Assembly (NCBI RefSeq): GCF_018614575.1
Contig: NZ_JAGGOJ010000003.1
Location: 248,001-312,000 of the forward strand
Direction: 5' to 3'
Origin: Streptomyces sp. ISL-10
Lineage (GTDB): Bacteria > Actinomycetota > Actinomycetes > Streptomycetales > Streptomycetaceae
DNA: 64,000 nt
In this document: in pieces, positions 43,503-50,558 of the stretch
Position numbering within the stretch: the stretch's first letter is position 1
Layout: the number at the start of each line of letters is the position of its first letter
Made by a program: the position numbers and the translations under genes
Notes under the pieces: model-generated
The model's input: only the letters and a program-made list of their open reading frames with translations
Told to the model about the DNA's origin: nothing
Databases searched by the model: none

Positions 43503-44314
43503 TGCGTAGAGCAGGCATATGGGCGGCCGGAGCGCTGGCTGCCGCATCGCTGGTCGCCGCCGCGGGCACGGCGCTCGCGGACGGACCGTCACCGAGCCCG
43601 TCGGCGGGGGAGAAGAACCCGACGGACGCCGGCACCACGTTCCGCACGGCGACGGCGATCGCGCAGGGCCAGAAGGCGACGGCGAGCGCGTCGAGCGGCG
43701 ACTACCTGTACTGGGTCTTCCCGGCCGACGCCGGGCAGCGCGCCACCGTCAGGGCCGAGGTCGCCCTGCCCGACGCCGCCGCCCGGCACGGCGCCTCGAC
43801 CTGGCGGATCGACGTCTACGACGGGCTGCGCCGCCGCCAGCCCTGCATGTACGGCATGCAGTCGCGTACGGTCGCCGTCGGCGCGGCCTCGGTCGAACTG
43901 TCCTGCACCCTGCGGACCGTACGGGCACTGGCCGAGCCGTGGGCGAACGACCCACTGCCGGGCAGCTACTACGTACGCCTGACCCTGACCGAGGCGCCCG
44001 AGCAGGACATGGGGCTGCCCGTGCGCGCCGAGGTGGAGGCGGCCGCGAAGGACATGGGCGGCGCGTACGCGGTCGACGGCACGCTGTCCGAGCCGCTGCT
44101 GCCGGGCGTCTCGGCGGCATCGGCGCAGGCGGGCGATGCGGAGGAGGTATCGGACCGGGCCTCGGACGAGGGGTTCTCGTGGGCGTCCGGACGGTGGTCC
44201 GACCGCTGGCTGTGGACCGGAGCGGGAGCGGTGCTTGCGGCACTCGCCGGCATCGGCGGCCACGCGCTGACCCGCGGCTCCGGCCGACCCGCGCGGGTGC
44301 CTCCGGGCGCCTGA
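43502..44314 (+). CDS. secreted protein, partner of the VWA protein
   Basis: 270 residues. Signal peptide (MRRAGIWAAGALAAASLVAAAG, cleavage after ALA), an extracellular beta domain similar in layout to the second domain of the VWA protein (GDYLYWVFPADAGQRATVRAEV compared with HRWYRVEVLPGQELRASVSV), two Cys (QPCMYG, ELSCTL) and a C-terminal membrane helix WLWTGAGAVLAALAGIGG. Start overlaps the VWA stop by 1 nt. It may have arisen by duplication of the VWA protein's C-terminal half. Function unknown. Confidence 0.82.
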   Translation: MRRAGIWAAGALAAASLVAAAGTALADGPSPSPSAGEKNPTDAGTTFRTATAIAQGQKATASASSGDYLYWVFPADAGQRATVRAEVALPDAAARHGASTWRIDVYDGLRRRQPCMYGMQSRTVAVGAASVELSCTLRTVRALAEPWANDPLPGSYYVRLTLTEAPEQDMGLPVRAEVEAAAKDMGGAYAVDGTLSEPLLPGVSAASAQAGDAEEVSDRASDEGFSWASGRWSDRWLWTGAGAVLAALAGIGGHALTRGSGRPARVPPGA

Positions 44315-44940
44315 GGCCGGGCACCCGACGACAGGCACCCGAGGCCGGGGGCTTGACGCCGGGTGCCGGAGGTCTTGCGCCTTGAGCCGCGGCCTGAGGC
44401 TTGCGCCTTGAGCCGCGGGCTTGACGCGGGGACCGACGGCCGGTCACCCAAGGGCGGCCTCGGCGCGGCTCCCTGACGCCGAGGCCCCTGGGCGCCGGGT
44501 ACCTGAGACCGAGGCTCCTGAAACCCCGGGCGCCTGACACCGGGGTCACGAGGCCGGCGCTCCGAGGCCGTGCTCCGAGTGGCCCCGACGTCAGGGCCCT
44601 TGACTCCGGGCGCCTTGAGCCGCCGGACTTGCACCGGGGACCGACGGCCGGCCTGAGGCGCAGGCCTGAGCCCCGGTGACCGAGGTCGGCCCCTCGCGGC
44701 GCGGGCCTGACGCGGGGAGCAGCGGCCGGTCACCTAAGGCGGGCCTTGGTGCCGGGAGCCTGACGCCGAGGCCCCTGGGCGCCGGGTACCTGAGACCGAG
44801 GCTCCTGAAACCCCGGGCGCCTGACACCGGGGTCACGAGGCCGGCGCTCCGAGGCCGTGCTCCGAGTGGCCCCGAGGCCAGGGCCCTGACTCCGGAAGCC
44901 TGACGCCGCAGCCTGACGCCGCATGCGGCGGACGGCCACC
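44315..44940. repeat. complex repeat array with a perfect 117-bp duplication
   Basis: A 117-bp segment beginning CCTGACGCCGAGGCCCCTGG is present twice without a mismatch (44472-44588 and 44759-44875, period 287). Flanking blocks CGGCCGGTCACC and GACGCGGGGA also recur, and the whole stretch is built of short GCCTGACGCCGGG-like modules. No frame is gene-like. It begins at the stop of the preceding gene and ends before the inhibitor's terminator. Confidence 0.9.
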
Positions 44941-44963
44941 ACGGAAGGGCGGCCACCACGGAC

Positions 44964-44997
44964 GGGCGGCCACGGCGCGCACGCGCCGTGGCCGCCC
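44964..44997 (-). terminator. terminator of the protease inhibitor gene
   Basis: GGGCGGCCACGGCGCG (44964-44979) and its perfect complement CGCGCCGTGGCCGCCC (44982-44997) with almost no loop, 17 nt beyond the inhibitor's stop. Confidence 0.75.
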
Positions 44998-45014
44998 TTA
45001 TCCCCGCGCGGGGC

Positions 45015-45449
45015 TCAGAAGCCGAAGACGACCCCGTCGGCGCCGTTCTTGAGGCAGGCGTTGCCGAAGGTGTGCGCGAAGCTGACCCGCTTGCCGTCCC
45101 ACACGCCGTCCGCCGTGACCGTCACCGGATCCCACTGCCTGGTGCACATGACGCCGCTGTCCGCGGTGGTGATGGCGTCGAAGCGGGCCCCGGCGGCGCG
45201 CAGTTCGGCGCAGGCGGTCCCGGGGTCGGGGTGGGTGCCGCTCGCCGTGGGCGCGCAGCTCAGGGTGACCGCGCGGAGCACACTGCCGTTCAGGGCGTCC
45301 TCGCCCGCGGTGACGGTGAGCACGAGCGCGGAGGGGGCGTAGAGGCTCTGCGAGCCGGTCTGTGCCGCGCCCGCGCTGCCCGTGCCGGGCGCGAGGGCGA
45401 TCCCGAGCGCCATGGTGGCGAGGACGGCGCTTCTGGCGATGTACCGCAT
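45015..45449 (-). CDS. Streptomyces subtilisin inhibitor (SSI) family protein
   Basis: 144 residues. Signal peptide (MRYIARSAVLATMALGIALA, cleavage near GAAQ) and an SSI domain: SLYAPSALVLTVTAGED, then four conserved Cys forming two disulfides (LSCAPTASG...GTACAEL; VMCTRQWDP...GNACLKN), ending GVVFGF. In SSI the reactive loop is C-P-M-V-Y-D-P with P1 Met; here it is C-T-R-Q-W-D-P, so P1 is Arg and the target is probably a trypsin-like or dibasic-cleaving protease. ATG 45449 has AAGGAG 8 nt upstream. Confidence 0.95.
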   Translation of the reverse strand: MRYIARSAVLATMALGIALAPGTGSAGAAQTGSQSLYAPSALVLTVTAGEDALNGSVLRAVTLSCAPTASGTHPDPGTACAELRAAGARFDAITTADSGVMCTRQWDPVTVTADGVWDGKRVSFAHTFGNACLKNGADGVVFGF

Positions 45450-45793
45450 AACGAACACTCCTTGGATGATGGTGCCGGAAATCGGACGGTGAGGTCGGAG
45501 CGGAGTCTTGCTCACCACACGCCGGAACGCCCACTCGTGACTATCGGAATCAGTCACCCCCTGTGACCTGGTGCGGGCAGGTTGTGACTGCGACTTCGGC
45601 GCTGACCAGCGGTTCAGTAGCGCGCCGAAACGGCCGAAGAAAGCCGTTCGCGGTAGTTGATCAAGAAGAGGCAAGGAAAACCAATACTTGAAGCATTGAT
45701 TGAAAGGTGGAGGTGAGTTCACGCCTTCGTCACTCGTCCGTTGGACTGTTCCGCGGCGCAGGGGTTCACTGAGCAGGGGACCTGGGAGGTGTC
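45450..45793. other. AT-richer divergent intergenic region
   Basis: 344 nt between the inhibitor gene (minus) and the PHP gene (plus). The part 45640-45710 is clearly AT-rich for this genome (CAATACTTGAAGCATTGATTG), which suggests promoter DNA, but I cannot assign a -35/-10 pair. Confidence 0.35.
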
Positions 45794-46828
45794 ATGGAAC
45801 CGGCCGAAGCACTGGACCGCGTCGCCTTTCTGCTGGAGCGCACACTCGCCGAGAGCTACCGCGTACGCGCTTTCCGCACGGCCGCCGCGGCCCTCGCGGA
45901 ACTCGACCACGACGACATCGCCCGGCGCGCGGCGGCCGGAACGCTGGTCGACATCAAGGGCGTCGGTCCCAAGACGGCCAAGGTCGCCGAGGAGGCACTC
46001 GCGGGCGGCGTCCCCGCGTACCTGCGCCGCCTGGAGGAGGAGGCAGCCGCGCCGCTCGCCGACGGCGGCGCGCGGCTGCGCGCGGCCCTGCGCGGCGACT
46101 GTCATCTGCACTCGGACTGGTCGGACGGCGGCAGCCCCATCGACGAAATGGGCCGCACCGCGGCGGAACTCGGCCACGAATGGGCCGTCCTCACCGACCA
46201 CTCGCCCACACTCAAGGTGGCCCGCGGCCTGAGCGCCGAGCGACTGCTCGCCCAACTCGACCTCGTCGAGCGCCTCAATGAGGAATGGAAGCCCTTCCGG
46301 CTGCTCACCGGCATCGAATGCGACATCCTGCCCGACGGGACGCTCGACCAGGAACCCGAACTCCTCGACCGCCTCGACCTCGTCGTCGCCTCCGTCCACT
46401 CCAAGCTCCGCATGGACGCCCCGGCCATGACCCGGCGGATGCTGCGCGCGATCGAGAACCCCCTCACCGACGTGCTCGGCCACTGCACCGGACGTCTCGT
46501 CACCGGCGGGCGGGGCACGCGTCCCGAGTCACGGTTCGACGCCGACCGCGTCTTCGCCGCCTGCGCCGAACACGGCACCGCCGTCGAGATCAACAGCCGC
46601 CCCGAACGGCGCGATCCGCCCCTGCGGCTGCTGCGCCTCGCTCTCGACGCCGGCGTCCTGTTCGCCATCGACACCGACGCCCACGCACCCGGCCAGCTGG
46701 ACTGGCAGATCATCGGCTGCTCCCGCGCCGAGGAGTGCGGCGTGCCCGCGGAGCGTGTGATCAACACCTGGACAGCGGACGAGCTGATCCGCTGGACCCG
46801 TACGCGCAAGCCACCGGACGGTGGCTGA
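45794..46828 (+). CDS. HhH plus PHP domain protein (PolX C-terminal-like)
   Basis: 344 residues. N-terminal polymerase-beta-like 8-kDa region with a helix-hairpin-helix (VDIKGVGPKTAKVAEEAL, about 50-70). PHP phosphoesterase domain with metal motifs DCHLHSDWSDGG, LTDHS, GIECDILPDG, VVASVHSKLR and DTDAHAPGQL. This resembles family X DNA polymerases with the polymerase core deleted. PHP domains hydrolyse phosphate esters, often as a repair or proofreading 3' exonuclease or AP activity. ATG 45794 follows GGGAGGTGTC. Confidence 0.9.
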   Translation: MEPAEALDRVAFLLERTLAESYRVRAFRTAAAALAELDHDDIARRAAAGTLVDIKGVGPKTAKVAEEALAGGVPAYLRRLEEEAAAPLADGGARLRAALRGDCHLHSDWSDGGSPIDEMGRTAAELGHEWAVLTDHSPTLKVARGLSAERLLAQLDLVERLNEEWKPFRLLTGIECDILPDGTLDQEPELLDRLDLVVASVHSKLRMDAPAMTRRMLRAIENPLTDVLGHCTGRLVTGGRGTRPESRFDADRVFAACAEHGTAVEINSRPERRDPPLRLLRLALDAGVLFAIDTDAHAPGQLDWQIIGCSRAEECGVPAERVINTWTADELIRWTRTRKPPDGG

Positions 46829-47002
46829 GCTCTGGGGCCCCGTAGGGCGGCCGACCCCCCACGGCGGCTGAGCGTGCGTCAGCCCTGGGCGCGGAAAATG
46901 CCTGGCGCGGCACTCAACGCCCCCGCTAAGGTGGCCGCGTTGCTGCGTCCGGCGGTTCCTCCGTCGGCGCTCCGAGCCGAGAACGACCAGGAGGTGTGAC
47001 CG

Positions 47003-47074
47003 ATGGCTGTCATGGCGATGGGCGCTGCCCGCATCCAGAAGACCATTTCTCCCACCCCCGTGGTCTCCGGCTGA
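47003..47074 (+). CDS. small ORF upstream of rsgA
   Basis: 23 codons starting MAVMAMGAARIQKT and ending in VVSG, with a near-perfect Shine-Dalgarno ACCAGGAGGTG 6 nt upstream and a -10-like TAAGGT at 46927-46932. It ends 78 nt before rsgA. Such a strong ribosome site on so short a frame suggests it is translated, either as a small protein or as a leader for rsgA. No Cys or Trp runs, so not an amino-acid attenuator of the usual kind. Confidence 0.5.
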   Translation: MAVMAMGAARIQKTISPTPVVSG

Positions 47075-47089
47075 CCTCTCCTTCCCTCC

Positions 47090-47112
47090 GGCGCTCTGAG
47101 CGCCTTGGCGCC
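47090..47112 (+). promoter_or_regulatory. overlapping hairpins before rsgA
   Basis: GGCGCT (47090-47095) pairs with AGCGCC (47099-47104) around a 3-nt loop. The same AGCGCC can instead pair, less stably, with GGCGC at 47107-47111. The two are mutually exclusive and start 15 nt after the small ORF, which is the layout of a translation-dependent switch. Confidence 0.35.
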
Positions 47113-47152
47113 GACGCGCGCCTGCCGGGGCCACCCTTGTGAAGGGTTCCCC

Positions 47153-48256
47153 TTGAATCTCTCTTCTGCATCCGCCGCATCCGCACACCCCCTCGCCGCC
47201 TACGGCTGGGACGAGGGATGGGCCGAGGAGTTCGCTTCCGACGCCGACCGCGGTCTGCTGCCCGGCCGTGTCGTACGGGTCGACCGCGGCCAGTGCGATG
47301 TCGTCACCCCCGTCGGCCTGGTCCGGGCCGACACCGAGTTCGTCACACCGCGCGACCCGATGCGGGTCGTGTGCACGGGCGACTGGGTCGCCGTCGACAC
47401 GAACGGCGACCCCCGCTACGCGCGCCGGGTGCTTCAGCGCCGTACCGCGCTCGTGCGGTCCACGTCGTCCCAGCGGTCCGAGGGGCAGGTCCTCGCGGCC
47501 AACGTCGACCACGCCGTCATCTGCGTCTCGCTCGCGGCCGAGCTCGACCTCGGGCGGATCGAGCGGTTCCTCGCGCTCGCGTGGGAGAGCGGCGCGCAGC
47601 CCCTCGTGGCCCTCACCAAGGCCGACCTGGTGCCCGACGTCACCGCGCTGTCCTACCTCGTCCAGGACGTCGAGACCACGGCGCCCGGAGTGCAGGTACT
47701 GCCGGTCAGCTCCACCACCGGGGAGGGCATCGACGTGTTCGGCGCGATCGTCTCCGGCGGCACGAGCGTACTGCTGGGTGTCTCCGGCGCGGGCAAGTCC
47801 ACACTCGCCAACGCGCTGCTCGGCGATGACGTTCTGGACGTGCAGGCCACCCGGGAGGTCGACGGCAAGGGCCGGCACACCACGACGACCCGCAACCTTC
47901 TCGTCCTGCCAGGCGGGGGAGTCCTGATCGACACCCCCGGCGTGCGCGGGGTCGGCCTGTGGGACGCCGAGTCCGGGGTCGGCCAGGTCTTCGCCGAGAT
48001 CGAGGAACTCGCCGAACACTGCCGCTTCCACGACTGCGCCCACGGGGCGGAGCCGGGCTGCGCGGTGCTCGCCGCGATCGAGGACGGCACTCTGCCCGAG
48101 CGCCGGCTCGACAGCTACCGCAAGCTGGTCCGCGAGAACCTGCGGATCGTGGCGAAGACGGACGCCCGCCTGCGGGCGGAGATGCTGCGCGACTGGAAGC
48201 TGAAGAGCGCGCAGGGCCGGGCGTACCTGACAGCCAAGCGCGGCGGCTCGCGCTGA
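47153..48256 (+). CDS. rsgA: ribosome small subunit-dependent GTPase A
   Basis: 367 residues from TTG 47153. Circularly permuted GTPase that acts in late 30S maturation. OB-fold (about 45-105), then the permuted G domain: G4 ALTKADLVPD, G1 GVSGAGKSTLANALLGDD, G3 DTPGVRGVGLW, and the C-terminal zinc site CRFHDCAHGAEPGCAV. GAAGGG lies just upstream. The frame extends 48 nt further to another possible start, but the family does not include that part. Downstream is a perfect bidirectional terminator. Confidence 0.93.
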   Translation: MNLSSASAASAHPLAAYGWDEGWAEEFASDADRGLLPGRVVRVDRGQCDVVTPVGLVRADTEFVTPRDPMRVVCTGDWVAVDTNGDPRYARRVLQRRTALVRSTSSQRSEGQVLAANVDHAVICVSLAAELDLGRIERFLALAWESGAQPLVALTKADLVPDVTALSYLVQDVETTAPGVQVLPVSSTTGEGIDVFGAIVSGGTSVLLGVSGAGKSTLANALLGDDVLDVQATREVDGKGRHTTTTRNLLVLPGGGVLIDTPGVRGVGLWDAESGVGQVFAEIEELAEHCRFHDCAHGAEPGCAVLAAIEDGTLPERRLDSYRKLVRENLRIVAKTDARLRAEMLRDWKLKSAQGRAYLTAKRGGSR

Positions 48257-48264
48257 GGTGCCGA

Positions 48265-48307
48265 GCTGCGCCGTGCCCCCGGGAAGGCTCCGGGGGCACG
48301 GCGCAGC
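48265..48307. terminator. bidirectional terminator between rsgA and DUF456 gene
   Basis: Perfect 18-bp arms GCTGCGCCGTGCCCCCGG (48265-48282) and CCGGGGGCACGGCGCAGC (48290-48307) with a 7-nt loop. It sits 9 nt after the rsgA stop and 5 nt before the convergent stop. Confidence 0.9.
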
Positions 48308-48311
48308 CGCG

Positions 48312-48794
48312 TCACGTCCCCAGCACCACCGCCACCCACGCCGCCACCACCAGCAGACAGCCGAACAGCTCCACCAGGACGCTGGTGCCCGCCGCCCGCA
48401 TCGCCGCCCGCGTCGACGCCTTCGCCTGACCGTGGCCGCCCAGGCGGCGGCGTTCGCAGACGTAGATCCCGCCGATGAACCCCGGCACCGCTCCCACCAC
48501 GGGTAGCACCACGAAACCCACAAGTGCCCCCACGCCCGCGTACAAGGCCGTCCGGCGGGTGACGGCCACCCCGCGCAGCCGACGCGGCGGCAGCAGCCAC
48601 ACGATGACCTGGATGATCAGCAGGACCGCGGTCGCGCCCATCAGCAGCGCCCAGGCGGCTCCCGACAGCTCGTGCATCGCCCACCACAGGACCGCGGCCC
48701 ACACCAGCAACCGGCCGGGGACCCCCGGCAGCAGCACGCCCAGCAGGCCCAGCAGCATCACCCCGCCCGCCATCAGCAGCTGCCACACGCCCAT
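48312..48794 (-). CDS. DUF456 family membrane protein
   Basis: 160 residues with four to five helices: LLMAGGVMLLGLLGVLLPGVPG, LLVWAAVLWWAM, AWALLMGATAVLLIIQVIVWLL, ALYAGVGALVGFVVLPVVGAVPGFIGG and VELFGCLLVVAAWVAVVLG. The G-V-L-L-P-G-V-P-G and VPGFIGGIYVCERRR signatures belong to DUF456. Function unknown. CACTGT (48807-48802) ends 7 nt before ATG 48794, a leaderless pattern. Convergent with rsgA. Confidence 0.88.
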   Translation of the reverse strand: MGVWQLLMAGGVMLLGLLGVLLPGVPGRLLVWAAVLWWAMHELSGAAWALLMGATAVLLIIQVIVWLLPPRRLRGVAVTRRTALYAGVGALVGFVVLPVVGAVPGFIGGIYVCERRRLGGHGQAKASTRAAMRAAGTSVLVELFGCLLVVAAWVAVVLGT

Positions 48795-48812
48795 GCGACC
48801 AACAGTGCAGGA

Positions 48813-49814
48813 TCAGGGCCGTTCCCGCAGGTCGCGAGCCACCCACCCCTTCGCATACGCATGCCAGCCCAACTGCAGCCGGGTGCTCACGCCCGCGAGC
48901 TCCATCAGGCCCTTGACCCTTCGCTGCACCGTGCGAAGGCCGAGGTCCAGCTGCTTGGCCACGCTCGCGTCCGTCATCCCGGCGAGAAGCAGCGAGAGGA
49001 TCTCCAGGTCAGTCGTGTCCGGACCGGCGGCGGCGGTCGCGATGACCGCATCGCCCCCGCCGCCCAGCCGCAGTGGCAGGGCATCGCGCCACACCGCTTC
49101 GAACAGCCCGGTCAGTGACTCCAGCAGACCGCTGGCGTGGACGACGAGCGCCGCCGGTTCCGCGCCGCGGCCCGTCAGCGGCGCCATCGCCAGCGAACGG
49201 TCCGCGACGACGAGCTCGGTCGGCATCCGGTCGACGACCCGGACCTGCTCGCCGCGGCCGAGAGCGGCGGTCAGCTCCGTGATGCCGCCCGGCATCGTCA
49301 GTACCTCGCGTTCGACGACCACCCGGTACGTCACCCCGCGCGTGGCCGCCCTCTCCTCCGCCTCGTCGTCCGCGCCCCTGACCGCGATGGGCCGGCCCCT
49401 CACCAGCGCGCAGACCTCCTCGGTGGCCCCCAGCTGCAACTGGACGAAGCGGCGCGTGACGGCGCTCGCTCCCGTGACCACCTCCACCAGGTCGTGCACG
49501 GCGGGCTCCGCCGACTCCGCGCGGTACTCCTCCGCCAGCAGCGCCGCCGCCAGCTCCGCCTGCTCCAGCTCCTGCCGCTGCTGCGTCAGGAGCGCTCCCA
49601 GCGCAATGCCGGGCGGGGCCGCCACCCACCGCCCGGTCCGCGCGGAGGACTGCGCCGCGAGCCCCTGCTGCTCCAGCCGGCGCAGCGTCCTCTCCGTCTC
49701 CGGCTCCGGCAGCGCGAGCCGGTGCGCGAGATCGGTGATCTCCGCGGCTCCGAGCGCGACGAGCGCGCGGTAGGCCGTCTCCTGTCTCTCGTCGAGACCT
49801 ATCGCTCCCAGCAC
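48813..49814 (-). CDS. TrmB-like and LuxR-type HTH regulator
   Basis: 333 residues from GTG 49814 (GGAGGGG upstream). N-terminal TrmB-type winged helix (GLDERQETAYRALVALGAAEI...LRRLEQQGL), a ligand/PLD-like middle (about 110-250) and a C-terminal LuxR HTH: LEILSLLLAGMTDASVAKQL, LGLRTVQRRVKGLMELAGVS. This architecture is common in Streptomyces next to genes for secreted proteases. Here the divergent neighbour is the remnant of a large subtilase. The real target may have been that gene. Confidence 0.86.
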   Translation of the reverse strand: MLGAIGLDERQETAYRALVALGAAEITDLAHRLALPEPETERTLRRLEQQGLAAQSSARTGRWVAAPPGIALGALLTQQRQELEQAELAAALLAEEYRAESAEPAVHDLVEVVTGASAVTRRFVQLQLGATEEVCALVRGRPIAVRGADDEAEERAATRGVTYRVVVEREVLTMPGGITELTAALGRGEQVRVVDRMPTELVVADRSLAMAPLTGRGAEPAALVVHASGLLESLTGLFEAVWRDALPLRLGGGGDAVIATAAAGPDTTDLEILSLLLAGMTDASVAKQLDLGLRTVQRRVKGLMELAGVSTRLQLGWHAYAKGWVARDLRERP

Positions 49815-49986
49815 GGTGCCCCTCCCCGGACATGCGCTTCTGTGCCGCCGTGGCGGAAAACGGCCACGGCGCAGACCCGCCCCGCACATCATCCCCGCAC
49901 GGGCCGTTCCTCTGCCAATGTGGCGCAACAGCCTCCGGAGACATCGCTCTTGCGCCCATTGCGGCCGGATTCGGACGTGGAGAGCG

Positions 49987-50438
49987 ATGCGCCCGTTATC
50001 GCGTACGGCACTCCGCCTCGCCGGGGCGTTCGGGGACATCGGCACCATGCGACTGCTGCGCAACGGGGGAGAGATAGGGCAGACTGGATTCCCGTCCGGG
50101 GTCTTCGAGTTCCCGGCGGACGACGCGCTGTACGAACTGTCGCTCAACCAAGCGAAGCCGGGACAGCCGGCCGCGGTCGGGAAGCGCTCCACCCAGCTGC
50201 TGACGACCTGGAAGTTCCGCTCACGCCGGACGAAGGCGTGTACTCGTGAGGGATCCCGCTGCTCCGACGGCGGCGGCACATGGACCAGGCGGTCACCCGG
50301 AAGCGGGGCGACGCCTGGACGGCGACCGTGGACCACGCGGGCGCTTCGGGCCGGACGGTCACGCCGAAAACCGAACTGACGGACGCCAAGCGCGGCTCCG
50401 TCCCCCAACTCGTGGTCGGCGCATACGCCGTGCGCTGA
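49987..50438 (+). pseudogene. remnant of a large secreted S8 protease (C-terminal part)
   Basis: Three pieces of the C-terminal region of multi-domain streptomycete subtilases can be read. In one frame, TMRLLRNGGEIGQTGFP through STQLLTTWKFRS (about 50047-50225). In another, PLTPDEGVYS and a TGA stop at 50247-50249, then GIPLL and, in the same frame, DAWTATVDHAGASGRTV to AYAVR with a stop at 50436-50438. So there is at least one frameshift near 50220 and one internal stop, plus missing intervening sequence; the catalytic domain is absent. It lies beside the regulator divergent from it. Confidence 0.7.
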
Positions 50439-50558
50439 CCACGACGGTCCGCCGGGCGACCTTCCCGTGGGGGGTTGGGCCGCCCGGCGGACCACTTCAG
50501 GGGTGGGAATCTTCGGGATGCCCCGTTTCGCCTGCCTCTTGCGGTCGACAATAGGGGC

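Noticed and set aside
44315..44940. Possible CRISPR array in the repeat region
   Set aside because: Units are irregular, spacers are themselves repetitive, and there are no cas genes.
47003..47074. Small ORF as an amino-acid attenuator leader
   Set aside because: It has no cluster of one amino acid's codons; kept only as a possible small gene or translational leader.
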